The position numbers were made by a program, and so were the translations under genes. Source: Polyangia bacterium (GTDB lineage Bacteria; Myxococcota_A; Polyangia; Nannocystales; Nannocystaceae). From it: a stretch of 64,000 nucleotides of DNA. The notes beneath the pieces were generated by a model, which saw only the letters and a list, made by a program, of their open reading frames with translations, ran no database searches and was not told the origin of the DNA. Positions 32,893 through 41,782 of the stretch are shown piece after piece; positions within the stretch are counted from its first letter, which is position 1; the number at the start of each line of letters is the position of its first letter. The stretch covers positions 310,001 through 374,000 of the forward strand of contig JAUIKS010000003.1 of the NCBI GenBank assembly GCA_030430565.1. The letters are read 5' to 3'.

Positions 32893-34749
32893 GTGGATCT
32901 CGTTCGCTGGTTCGCGCTGGTCAGCTGCGCGCTCGCGCTCAGCTGTCGCGTCGGCTCGCCAGGGCTGTCCGCCAGCGACATTCAAGCGGGGCTGCAGCTG
33001 CGCGGCGCCGCCAACAGCTCGTCGGGCGATCACTTCGTCGAGCTGGTCGCGCACGCCGGGCACGTCTACGTCGCGAACAGTCAGGAGGGCGTGGTCAGCT
33101 TCCGCCTCGAGGCCGACGGCGGGCTCACGCTCACCGACAGGGCGCTCGCGACCGACGAGAACCAGGGGCGCTGCACGACGCTCGCGATCGATCACGCGCG
33201 CGCGGTGCTCTACTGCGCCTCCGACCGTCGCGTGGTGCTGCGCTTCGACGTCTCGACGCCGGGGGTGCTCGCGCCCTTGGGGCCCTCGCTCGAGCTCAAT
33301 CACTGGTGGGTCCGCGACCTCGAGGTGTTCGAGGACACGCTGCTGATCAGCGTGTTCGAGGGCGGGCTCTGGCGCGCGCAGATCGGCGAGGGCGGGGCGC
33401 TCTCGCAGCTGACGCAGGTGCCGACCGAGGGCAACGCGCGGGTCGTCGCCAGCCTCGGCGAGCACGTCCTGAGCACCTTCGTCGACCCCGAGGGCCTGGG
33501 CAGCGAGCTGCGGAGCTTTGACCCCGAGTCCTGGGCCGAGCTCGACCGCCTGCAGCTCGCGGGCGCGCCCCTCAGCCTCGCGGCGGACGCGAGCGGCGGC
33601 TCGAGCGTCGCGGCCGCGCTGGGCTCAGGCGGCGCCGCGCTGATCGATGTCGCCGAGGACGGCGCGCTCACGCTGCAGCGCACGCTGCAGCCCCCCGGGG
33701 TCGTCACCCACGCGCTGCGCTCGGGCCCGCTCGCGGTCGCGGTGACCCTCGCCGGCGCGTTCGCCTGGGATCTCGAGGCGCAGGAGCCAGGGGCCGCCGA
33801 GGGCGAGCCGCGGCTGTTCGGCTTCGCGCCTGAGAGCACGCAGGGGATCTATCGCAACGGCAACATGCTGCACGCGCTGTTGATCGAGGGCGAGCTGATC
33901 ACCTCGGACTGGACGTGGATCGAGCGCTGGGCGATCGAGCGCGAGGGCGAGGTCGTCGCGCTCGATGTCCCCCGCGGCGTCTACTTCCCGCCCGAGGGGC
34001 CCGTGCGCTGGCGCGTGCGCAACCCGGGCCCGCTGCCGCTGCGCGTCGATGTCTGGGCGGGGCGCGAGCTCGTGACGCAGCGCGAGCTCGCGGCCTACGA
34101 GGCGCCGACGCTCGAGCTGAGCTCCGAGGAGCGCGCGCGCGTGCTGCCCCGCAAAGAGCCGACGGTGAACCTCAGCCTGCGCGTGCACGACCCGGCGGTG
34201 GCGAGCGGCGGCGAGCCGCTCTCGGTCGCGACGATGACGCTCCTGCAGCGCGAGGCGGACGACGTGGTGCCGCCGGCGGTCGGCGACACCTTCCCCGCGT
34301 TGAGCCTGGCCAGACCCGCCGGGGGCAGCTTCACGCTGCCGCTCGATCGACCTGTCCAGACGATCTGGTACACGATCGACTGCGCGCTGATGTGGCCGGA
34401 GCTCGAGGACCTCGCCTGGCTCGCGCGCAGCGGGCGGGACCTCGGGCGCGGTGACCCGGTCCTGATCACCAACAAGGACGTCACGCTCAGCTCCTTCGTC
34501 GAGCACTGGGCGCTCGAGCCCCTCGAGTTCGGGCACTTCGGCGCCGACGCGCCGCCCGAGGTCAACGCGGCCAACGCCGCCTACGGCGGGGAGGATGACA
34601 TCTTCCGCGCGTTCATCGTCTACGACCTGCCCGGCGACTCGATCACGACCGACTACGTGCTCGACGCCGCGGGCCGGGTGCGCTCGGTCGAGCGGATGTA
34701 CCGCGGACCGTGGTCTCTCGCGGTGCCGGGCCCTTGGGACGCCCCCTAG
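32893..34749 (+). CDS. Lipoprotein: beta-propeller joined to a thioredoxin-like domain
   Basis: This is a 618-residue putative lipoprotein (LALSC, Cys18). Residues about 45-330 show repeating beta-propeller strands of the LVIVD/lactonase kind (VELVAHAGHVYVANSQEGVV, VVLRFDVSTPGVLAPLG). Residues about 470-610 resemble a peroxiredoxin/thioredoxin fold (VVPPAVGDTFPALSLARPAG, IWYTIDCALMWPELEDLAWL, YDLPGDSITTDYVLDAAGRV). Only one Cys stands at the expected active-site position, with no CxxC, so ordinary disulphide exchange is doubtful. The GTG start has no strong ribosome-binding site. The function is unknown. Its stop shares a CTAG with the convergent gene's stop. Confidence 0.7.
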   Translation: MDLVRWFALVSCALALSCRVGSPGLSASDIQAGLQLRGAANSSSGDHFVELVAHAGHVYVANSQEGVVSFRLEADGGLTLTDRALATDENQGRCTTLAIDHARAVLYCASDRRVVLRFDVSTPGVLAPLGPSLELNHWWVRDLEVFEDTLLISVFEGGLWRAQIGEGGALSQLTQVPTEGNARVVASLGEHVLSTFVDPEGLGSELRSFDPESWAELDRLQLAGAPLSLAADASGGSSVAAALGSGGAALIDVAEDGALTLQRTLQPPGVVTHALRSGPLAVAVTLAGAFAWDLEAQEPGAAEGEPRLFGFAPESTQGIYRNGNMLHALLIEGELITSDWTWIERWAIEREGEVVALDVPRGVYFPPEGPVRWRVRNPGPLPLRVDVWAGRELVTQRELAAYEAPTLELSSEERARVLPRKEPTVNLSLRVHDPAVASGGEPLSVATMTLLQREADDVVPPAVGDTFPALSLARPAGGSFTLPLDRPVQTIWYTIDCALMWPELEDLAWLARSGRDLGRGDPVLITNKDVTLSSFVEHWALEPLEFGHFGADAPPEVNAANAAYGGEDDIFRAFIVYDLPGDSITTDYVLDAAGRVRSVERMYRGPWSLAVPGPWDAP

Positions 34750-35300
34750 GGCTCGCAGTCGTCGACGGCGATCGGGACCTCGAGGACGACGTCGAGCTCG
34801 ACGCGCACCGGCTCGGGGCGATCGACGACGTCGAGCGCGGCGCGGATCGTCGCGGGGCGCCCGTCGATCACGCAGGGCTCGTAGAGCTCGTCCGGGGTGA
34901 TCGCGGGGGCGTAGACGAACTCGTAGGTGTCCTCGGAGACCGGCACGAAGCTCACCGGCAGCCCGGTGATCTGCGTGAAGCGGCCGCCGAAGCCGAGCTC
35001 ATTAAAACCCTCGACGTCGATGGAGATGTCGAGCAGCGGCGCGTCTGGGTGGGTGAAGTCCGTGGGGTCAGGCGGCAGGGTGAAGCCGCCGCCGCGCAGC
35101 TGCAGCGGGAACATTAAGAGCCCCTGCTGCCCGCGCACGAGCGTCAGCGCCTCGCCGTCCGCGAGCGCCCGCCAGGTGAACTCGCCCTGGCCGAGCTCGA
35201 GCCACGCGGCCTGCTGCTGCTCCTCGGGCTCGCAGGCGGCGACGCTTGCGACGCTCAGCAGGAGCGCGAGCGCGGCGTGAGCGGGGGCGCGAGCGGGCAT
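34746..35300 (-). CDS. Hypothetical lipoprotein
   Basis: This 184-residue protein has a clear lipoprotein signal (LLLSVASVAAC, Cys23). The mature part is rich in beta-strand-forming and acidic residues (QGEFTWRALADGEALTLVRG, LLDISIDVEGFNELGFGGRF) with two late cysteines (CVID and DDCEP) that may form a disulphide. I recognise no family. The stop codon lies within the CTAG that also ends the convergent upstream gene (4-base overlap). Confidence 0.75.
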   Translation of the reverse strand: MPARAPAHAALALLLSVASVAACEPEEQQQAAWLELGQGEFTWRALADGEALTLVRGQQGLLMFPLQLRGGGFTLPPDPTDFTHPDAPLLDISIDVEGFNELGFGGRFTQITGLPVSFVPVSEDTYEFVYAPAITPDELYEPCVIDGRPATIRAALDVVDRPEPVRVELDVVLEVPIAVDDCEP

Positions 35301-35388
35301 AGCGAAGCATGCGAGAGCTCGCGCGATCGGGCAAGCGCGATGATGCTCGAGAGAGCAGGTCTCTGTAGCCAGGCCGGCACAATTGCGC

Positions 35389-35418
35389 GAGGCGCCGCCC
35401 CGCGCGGGGCGACGCCTC
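35389..35418 (-). terminator. Hairpin after the DUF2330 array
   Basis: GAGGCGCCGCCCC (35389-35401) and GGGGCGACGCCTC (35406-35418) pair with one mismatch around a GCGC loop. It is 30 bases downstream of the last minus-strand DUF2330 gene. The T-run is poor, so the terminator role is probable but not certain. Confidence 0.5.
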
Positions 35419-35448
35419 CTTCGCGCTCGCCGACGGCGGGCGCGCGGC

Positions 35449-37266
35449 TCAGTCGCGACGGCGGCGGACGCCGAGCCCGATCACGCCGAGCAGGATGGTG
35501 AGCGCGAGCCCGCCCTTGCCGGAGTCGACCGTGCAGCCGCAGCCCTCGCCCCCGCCCCCGCCGCTGCCGGAGTCGGTGCCGCTCTCCTCGCCGTCCGCGG
35601 TGTCGACGCCCGGGGTCCCGGGATCCTCGGGCGGCCAGTTGTGCGCGAGGTTCCAGTCGTTGATGGCCTGGTCGATGATCTCGTTATTGTCGACCAGGGT
35701 CATCGGCGCGCCCTGCAGCGCGATCGTCTGGACCTCCGCCTCCCAGGGCAGCTCGTTGGGGAACTCGGGCCAGGTGCCCGGATCCTGCGGGATGAAGATC
35801 TCGCGGCCGTCGGGCAGCATGACCACCGAGTCGCCGCTGCACAGGTTCGTGCGCGTGGCTCGGCGGATGTTGGCGACCTCCTCGAGGTTGGGGTTTTGGT
35901 GGAAGAAGGGGTCCTCGGTCATCTCGCCGGGCGAGATGGTGGTGTACATGCGCGTGAGGTACGGCCAGGTCTGCACGAGCTCCTGGGCGTGCGCGCCGGG
36001 GTCGACGATCCGCTGCTGCATCGCGTCGGAGAACGCCTGGGCGTCCCACGCGTCGAGGTCGATGAGGTCGGCGTAGGCGTCCGGGTTCGAGTAGAAGTCG
36101 CTGTCCTCGAGGCCATCCGGCACCGGGACGTACTGCGCCAGCAGGCCCGAGAGCAGCGGGTGCATGTAGTTGCAGAACTGGCCCGGGAAGCAGTCCAGGA
36201 GGCCCTGGCTCTGGAGGATGCCGGGCGCGTCGACGGCCTCGGCGGTCGCGAAGGGCGCGGCGCTCCAGCTCGCCTGGAAGACGTTGAACTGCTGCATGAA
36301 GGGGTCGATGACGTTCGTCTGGCCGGCGTACTCGGTGACGAAGGCGTGGCCGTTGGCCTCGAAGGCGTCGACCGCCTGGGTGATCACGTCCTTGTAGTTC
36401 TCGGCGACGTTGGCGAGGTTGAGCCAGTCGATCTTGAGCGGGTTGACGAGCACGTGCCGGTAGTTGCGGGGCACGGTGCGGGAGTTGCCGAGGAAGAAGG
36501 TGCGGACCTCCATGTCCTCCTGGGCGGCGATCTTGGTGAGGCGCAGCGGGATGCAGGCCTCGCCGGTGTTGAACTTCAGCACCACCGGGTGGATCTGGTC
36601 GACCTCGGCCGAGGTCGTCAGCTTGAACGCGGCGAACAGGTAGTTCTCGTTCAGGTACTCCTCGAAGATCGGCTCGGCCGCGGGGTCCTGCTGGTAGCCG
36701 TTGTCGCCGAGCCACTGCATCAGGTCATTGACGTCGGTCGACTGCAGCACGACGATCTCGAAGGCGCCGAGGGTCTGCTCGGCGAGCACCTCGGTCGGGG
36801 GGGGCTCGCCGCCGCTGTCGGTCTCGCCGGCGCCGGTCGTGCCGCCCGCGGTGCCGCTCGGATCGGCGCCGCCGTCATTGTCGAAGCCGTCATCGCCGCC
36901 GCCGCAGAACTCGCTTTGGTTGTTGAGCCCGTAGCTCGGGACCGTGCTGCCGAGCAGCGCCTGGAACAGCGGGTCGGAGCCGACCTCGAACTCGGGGACC
37001 TCGAGGACCGGGATGACCCAGGCGAACTTGTCCGCGTCGGTCTCCGGGTCGTACTGGATCTGGATGTGGGCCTCGACCTGCGCGCCGTCAATGACGAACA
37101 GGATGTTCTCGCCGGTCTGGTCGACGGGCGTGTTCATCGGGCCGGCGTCGCAGAACGTCCCGCCGCAGGCCTCGGCGGTCTGCGGGGTGGCAAAGGTCAG
37201 CGCGGCGGCGCAGAGGCTCGCGGTGGCGACGGCGGTGGTGGCAAACAACAGGCGCATAGAATTCAT
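35449..37266 (-). CDS. DUF2330 protein with MYXO-CTERM anchor (third of triplet)
   Basis: This 605-residue exported protein has a Sec signal (MRLLFATTAVATASLCAAAL) followed by the family start AEACGGTFCD. The DUF2330 body contains VDQTGENILFVIDGAQVEAH and EIVVLQSTDVNDLMQWLGDN. A Gly/Ser/Asp-rich, poorly conserved loop sits after EFCGGG (about 125-160). The end is a MYXO-CTERM signal: GEGCGC, spacer, hydrophobic ALTILLGVIGLGV and RRRRD. Such signals are processed by a myxosortase and anchor the protein at the surface. The ATG at 37266 was chosen for its GAGAGG and signal peptide. The role of DUF2330 is unknown. Confidence 0.88.
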   Translation of the reverse strand: MNSMRLLFATTAVATASLCAAALTFATPQTAEACGGTFCDAGPMNTPVDQTGENILFVIDGAQVEAHIQIQYDPETDADKFAWVIPVLEVPEFEVGSDPLFQALLGSTVPSYGLNNQSEFCGGGDDGFDNDGGADPSGTAGGTTGAGETDSGGEPPPTEVLAEQTLGAFEIVVLQSTDVNDLMQWLGDNGYQQDPAAEPIFEEYLNENYLFAAFKLTTSAEVDQIHPVVLKFNTGEACIPLRLTKIAAQEDMEVRTFFLGNSRTVPRNYRHVLVNPLKIDWLNLANVAENYKDVITQAVDAFEANGHAFVTEYAGQTNVIDPFMQQFNVFQASWSAAPFATAEAVDAPGILQSQGLLDCFPGQFCNYMHPLLSGLLAQYVPVPDGLEDSDFYSNPDAYADLIDLDAWDAQAFSDAMQQRIVDPGAHAQELVQTWPYLTRMYTTISPGEMTEDPFFHQNPNLEEVANIRRATRTNLCSGDSVVMLPDGREIFIPQDPGTWPEFPNELPWEAEVQTIALQGAPMTLVDNNEIIDQAINDWNLAHNWPPEDPGTPGVDTADGEESGTDSGSGGGGGEGCGCTVDSGKGGLALTILLGVIGLGVRRRRD

Positions 37267-37429
37267 GGAAGACCTCTCGAGGGAGTAGGGCGAGCGCTCA
37301 TCCGCTCGCGGCCGCGACGCGTGACCGCGTCTCGGCAAGTGGTCGCAGTTTCTCATCCGCCGCGTCGCCGTGTCCAGGGAAACGCGGGGCGCGGGCGGCA
37401 AAGCTTGCAGCGAAGAGACGGCGATTCGG

Positions 37430-37484
37430 CGACGGCTCGGCGACGGCTCGACGACGGCGCCACGACGGCTCCACGACGGCTCCA
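37430..37484 (+). repeat. Five tandem 11-bp repeats between DUF2330 genes
   Basis: CGACGGCTCSR-like units (CGACGGCTCGG, CGACGGCTCGA, CGACGGCGCCA, then CGACGGCTCCA twice) run head to tail with no spacer in the 292-bp gap between two DUF2330 genes. A partial sixth unit starts at 37485. No gene is visible in the gap. Confidence 0.75.
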
Positions 37485-37558
37485 CGACGAAGACGCGCCG
37501 CCGCGCGGCCCTGGGGACCGGCGGCGGCGAGGTGACGCGCGGGACGTCGTGACGTTGT

Positions 37559-39403
37559 TTAGCGGCGGCGACGTCGCCTGCCCAAGAGGCCAGCTCCGAG
37601 CGCGAGCAGCGAGAGACCGAAGCCGAGCCCGCGGGCGTCCTCGTCGGTGCTGCAGCCGCAGCCGCCGGCGTCGCCGCCCGAGTCGGAGGAGCCGTCCGTG
37701 CCCGAGCCGGTGCCGCTCGACTCGGTCTCGCCGCCGGCGGAGGGATCATCCTGCCCGCCGGAGCTGCCGCCCGCGTCCGGGTCCTGCGGCCAGCCGTGCA
37801 GCTTGTTCCACTCCTCGAGCTTCTGGTCGATGATCTCGGTGTTGTCGACCAGGGTCATCGGCGCGCCGGCCATCATGGTCTGCTGGATGTCCTCGGCGAA
37901 GGGCATCTCGTCGTCGAAGCTCGGCCAGTTGGCGTTGTCGGGCACGTAGACCTCGCGGCCGTCGGGCAGCGTGACCACGGCGTCGTTGTTGCACAGGATC
38001 GTGCGCTGGGCGGTCAGCGTCGCCGTGACGTCGCCGAGGTCCGGGTTTTGATGGAACAGCGGATCCTCGGTCATCTCGCCGGGCGAGATCGTGGTGAAGA
38101 GCCGCGTGAGGTACGGCCAGGTCTCGAGCAGCTCGACCGCGTGCGCGCCGGGGTCGATGATCCGGCTGTTGTAGGCGAGCTGGAAGGCCGCGCCGTCCCA
38201 CGCGTCCAGGTTGATCAGGCCCTCGTAGCACTCGAGGCAGCCGTAGAAGTCGTAGTCCTCGAGGCCGTCGGGGATCGGCAGGAACTCGGCGAGCAGGCCC
38301 TGCGCGAGCGGGTGGTTGTACTGACAGAACTCGCCCGGGAAGCAGTCGACGAGGCCCTGGTTCTGCAGCTCGTCCATCACGTCGGTGACCGCGATGGCGC
38401 CGAAGGGCTCGGCGCTCCACGACGGCTCGTAGATCCCGAAGTCGTTGACGACGGAGCTCGGGCCGGCGTACTCGGTGACGAAGGCGTGACCGTCGGCCTT
38501 GAAGGCGTCGACCGCCTGCGTGATCACGTCCTTGTAGTTCTCGGCGACGTTGCCGAGGTTGAGCCAGTCGATCTTGATCAGGTTGATGAGCACGTGCCGG
38601 TAATTCTTGGGCACGGTGCGCGCGTTGCCGAGGAAGAACGAGCGGACCTCCATGTCCTCGGTCGCGGCGATCTTGGTGAGGCGCAGCGGGATGCAGGCCT
38701 CGCCGGTGTCGAACTCGAGCACCACCGGGTGGATCTGATCGACGCCCGCGCCGTGGGTCAGCTTGAACGCGGCGAACAGGAACTGCTCGTCGAGGTACTC
38801 CTGGAAGATCGGCTCGGCCGCGGGGTCCTGGGTGTAGCCGTTGTCGCCGAGCCAGGTCATCAGGCTCTCGACGTTGTCGTCCTGCAGGACCACGATGTCG
38901 AAGGCGCCGACGGTCTCTTGGTGGAGGATCTCGGGCTCGTTGGGCTCCTCGCCGCCGGTCCCGCCGCTGTCGCCGTCGCTCGGGGCCCCGGTCAGGCCGC
39001 CGGTGCCCGAGCTGCCGTTGGAGTCGCCGCCGCCGCAGAACTCAAACTGCGTGTTGAGCTGGAAGGTGGGGACGGTCGCGGCGAGCACGTTGGTGAACAG
39101 CGGGTCGGAGCCGACGGAGAAGGTCGGCAGCGCCTGCAGCGGGACGACCCACGCGAACTGCTCGGCGTCCGTCTCGGGGTCGTACTGGATCTGGATGTGG
39201 GCCTCGACGTGCGCGCCGTCGATGACGAACAGGATGTTCTCGCCGGTCTGGTCGACCGGGGTCCCCTGCTGGTTGTCGCAGAAGGTCCCGCCGCAGGCTT
39301 CAGCTGTCTGAGGGGTCAGGTAAGCGAAGGTTGACGCGCCGAGGCCGAGCAGCGCGGCGGCCGCGAGCGCGAGGCGAGGTTTCGTGGAGAGGGGGCGTTT
39401 CAT
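37559..39403 (-). CDS. DUF2330 protein with MYXO-CTERM anchor (second of triplet)
   Basis: This 614-residue paralogue of its two neighbours has a Sec signal (LALAAAALLGLGASTFAYLT), AEACGGTFCDN, a DUF2330 body with long stretches almost identical to the flanking copies (FVTEYAGPSSVVNDFG; TWPYLTRLFTTISPGEMTED), a variable Gly/Ser/Pro/Glu-rich loop after EFCGGGDSNG, an acidic Ser/Gly linker and a C-terminal GGCGC, hydrophobic segment and RRRRRR. The ATG at 39403 has AAGGAG at an unusually long distance of 12 bases. It is 59 bases after the first copy, so a shared transcript is likely. Confidence 0.88.
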   Translation of the reverse strand: MKRPLSTKPRLALAAAALLGLGASTFAYLTPQTAEACGGTFCDNQQGTPVDQTGENILFVIDGAHVEAHIQIQYDPETDAEQFAWVVPLQALPTFSVGSDPLFTNVLAATVPTFQLNTQFEFCGGGDSNGSSGTGGLTGAPSDGDSGGTGGEEPNEPEILHQETVGAFDIVVLQDDNVESLMTWLGDNGYTQDPAAEPIFQEYLDEQFLFAAFKLTHGAGVDQIHPVVLEFDTGEACIPLRLTKIAATEDMEVRSFFLGNARTVPKNYRHVLINLIKIDWLNLGNVAENYKDVITQAVDAFKADGHAFVTEYAGPSSVVNDFGIYEPSWSAEPFGAIAVTDVMDELQNQGLVDCFPGEFCQYNHPLAQGLLAEFLPIPDGLEDYDFYGCLECYEGLINLDAWDGAAFQLAYNSRIIDPGAHAVELLETWPYLTRLFTTISPGEMTEDPLFHQNPDLGDVTATLTAQRTILCNNDAVVTLPDGREVYVPDNANWPSFDDEMPFAEDIQQTMMAGAPMTLVDNTEIIDQKLEEWNKLHGWPQDPDAGGSSGGQDDPSAGGETESSGTGSGTDGSSDSGGDAGGCGCSTDEDARGLGFGLSLLALGAGLLGRRRRRR

Positions 39404-39462
39404 GGCTCAATCAAGCTCCTTGTGGGGAGATAAGCTGGGGTCTTGATAAAATTCTTCGTGCA

Positions 39463-41199
39463 TCAGCGGCGGCGGCGGGCGACGCCGAGCGCGAGCAGGC
39501 CGAGCGCGAGGCCGAGCGGTCCGCGGCTCCCCTGCTGGCTGTTGCAGCCGCAGCCCGCCTCGTCGGCGTTGTCGTTCGTGGTGTCCTGGAACTGGTCGTC
39601 GTGGGGATCGACGCGCGCGTTCCACTCGGCGAGCTTCTGATCGATGATCTCGTTGTTGTCGACGAGGGTCATCGGCGCGCCCGACATCATCACGGTCTGC
39701 ACCTCGGCCTCCCAGGGCATCTCGTCGTCAAACGCCGGCCAGCCCTCGCCCGCGGGGATCTTGACCTCGCGGCCGTCGGGCAGCGTGACGATCGAGTTGC
39801 CGTTGCAGAGGTTCATCTGCGTGGCCTGGCGGACGTTGGTGACGTCGCCCAGGTTGGGGTTTTGGTGGAAGAAGGGGTCCTCGGTCATCTCGCCGGGCGA
39901 GATGGTGGTGTACATGCGCGTGAGGTACGGCCAGGTCTGCAGCAGCTCGAGCGCGTGCGCGCCGGGGTCGATGATGCGGCTCTGGTAGGCGGCGGCGAAG
40001 GCCGCGACGTCCCAGGCGTCCTGGTCGATGAGGCCCTCGAAGCACGAGAGGCAGGCGTAGAACTCGCCGGGGGTCATGCCGTCGGGGACCGGCAGGAACT
40101 CGGCGAGCACGCCCTCGGCGAGCGGGTGGTAGAACTCGCAGAAGTCGCCGAAGCAGCCGAGCAGGCCCTGGCTCTGCAGCTCGTCGACGACCCCGGTGAC
40201 GGGCACGTCGAGCAGCGCGCCCGAGTTCCAAGACTCCGAGTGCAGACCGAACTGGTTGACGACCGAGGAGGCGCCGGCGTACTCGGTGACGAAGGCGTGG
40301 CCGTTGGCCTCGAAGGCGTCGACCGCCTGGGTGATCACGTCCTTGTAGTTCTCGGCGACGTTGGCGAGGTTGAGCCAGTCGATCTTGAGCGGGTTGATGA
40401 GCACGTGCCGGTAGTTGCGGGGCACGGTGCGGGCGTTGCCGAGGAAGAAGGTGCGGACCTCCATGTCCTCCTGGGCGGCGATCTTGGTGAGGCGCAGCGG
40501 GATGCAGGCCTCGCCGGTGTTGAACTTGAGCGAGATCGGGTGGATCTGATCGACGCCTGCCCCGTGGGTCAGCTTAAACGCGGCGAAGAGGTAGTTCTCG
40601 TTCAGGTACTCCTCGAAGATCGGCTCGGCCGCGGGGTCCTGCTGGTAGCCGTTGTCGCCGAGCCACTGCATCAGGCTGGCGACGTTGTCGTCCTCCAAGA
40701 CGACGATGTCGAAGGCGCCGACGGTCTGCTCGAGCAGGATGTCAGGGCCCATGCCGGCGGTCGTGCCGGAGCCGTCCCCGGTCGCGCCGGCCGAGCCGCC
40801 GAAGCCGTCGTTGGCCGCGCCGCTCTCGGAGCCGCTGCCGCCGCAGAACTCGAACTGCTGGTTGAGCGAGTACTGGGGCACCGAGCCGGCGAGGAGGTTG
40901 TTGAACAGCGGGTCGGAGCCGACCGCGAACTCGGGCACCGCGAGCAGCGGGATGACCCAGGCGAACTTCTCAGCGTCGGTCTCGGGGTCGTACTGGATCT
41001 GGATCTGGGCCTCGACGTCGGCGCCGTCGATGACGAAGAGGACGTTCTCGCCGGTCTGATCGACGGGCATCTGCTGGGGCCCGGCGTCACAAAAAGTTCC
41101 GCCGCAGGCCTCGGCGGTCTGCGGCGTCACGTAGGCGAGCGTCCCGGCGGTGAAGATAGCGGCCAGGGACGAGGCGGTGAGGAGGCGGGAGGTAAACAT
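39463..41199 (-). CDS. DUF2330 protein with MYXO-CTERM anchor (first of triplet)
   Basis: This 578-residue protein is the first transcribed member of the triplet. The ATG at 41199 opens a good signal peptide (MFTSRLLTASSLAAIFTAGT) and has GGAG ten bases upstream; a longer start at 41244 would add 15 residues. AEACGGTFCDAG, the DUF2330 body, the variable loop after EFCGGSG and the terminal AGCGCN, hydrophobic segment and RRRR match its neighbours. It lacks the long acidic linker that precedes GCGC in the other two. Its many shared blocks with the 35449-37266 copy (LNLANVAENYKDVITQAVDA) suggest recent duplication or gene conversion. Confidence 0.88.
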   Translation of the reverse strand: MFTSRLLTASSLAAIFTAGTLAYVTPQTAEACGGTFCDAGPQQMPVDQTGENVLFVIDGADVEAQIQIQYDPETDAEKFAWVIPLLAVPEFAVGSDPLFNNLLAGSVPQYSLNQQFEFCGGSGSESGAANDGFGGSAGATGDGSGTTAGMGPDILLEQTVGAFDIVVLEDDNVASLMQWLGDNGYQQDPAAEPIFEEYLNENYLFAAFKLTHGAGVDQIHPISLKFNTGEACIPLRLTKIAAQEDMEVRTFFLGNARTVPRNYRHVLINPLKIDWLNLANVAENYKDVITQAVDAFEANGHAFVTEYAGASSVVNQFGLHSESWNSGALLDVPVTGVVDELQSQGLLGCFGDFCEFYHPLAEGVLAEFLPVPDGMTPGEFYACLSCFEGLIDQDAWDVAAFAAAYQSRIIDPGAHALELLQTWPYLTRMYTTISPGEMTEDPFFHQNPNLGDVTNVRQATQMNLCNGNSIVTLPDGREVKIPAGEGWPAFDDEMPWEAEVQTVMMSGAPMTLVDNNEIIDQKLAEWNARVDPHDDQFQDTTNDNADEAGCGCNSQQGSRGPLGLALGLLALGVARRRR

Positions 41200-41782
41200 G
41201 GTGCGACAGCTCCGGGTTGCTATGAAAAAACGTAGCGAAGGCAAGGTATGGTGAAGAGCTGGGCGGCGGCGTTTAGCGTTGGGTCTGCCAGTGAATGGCG
41301 GGGGAGCGCGGCCGTCGAATCAGCGTCGTCAGAATGGCACGACGCCGCGCGTCCGGCCAAGCGATCGCTATGAGGCGCGTGGATGCGTTGGGACATGACA
41401 TCGCTGTCATGCCGCGACTGTCAGTTTTGAACGAGTATTGTGCGCGCGCGCGGCAGAGCGCGCCGTCGCGCCCGCGTCGAGGCGGGGTGCCGTCGGTTTG
41501 CGACAAGAAGCGGCGTATTCCTCGATCCACGTCACGCCGACGTCCGCGCGAGCGGCTCGTCAGACGGGGCTGCCATTCGTGTCATGCCTCGGCGCTCGCA
41601 GGGGTGACGTCGCGTGTGAGCGCCGTTATCCGCTGCGTCTGGCGCAAGATCTTCGCGCGCGCGATAGGATCCAAATCAACGTTCGGAGACACGGGCGGCG
41701 GGCCGGATCTCCAACGTGCCATCGGCGCCGTTGGCGAACACCTCGACGCGCGAGCGTCAATCGTGACGCCACGCTCGCGGTC
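41200..41782. other. Noncoding stretch upstream of the DUF2330 array
   Basis: These 583 bases lie between the DUF2330 array start and the end of the TPR gene. Open frames here have the composition of chance frames and no recognisable domain. One perfect inverted repeat, CATGACA-N4-TGTCATG (41394-41411), could be an operator for the array. Otherwise I see nothing definite. Confidence 0.5.
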
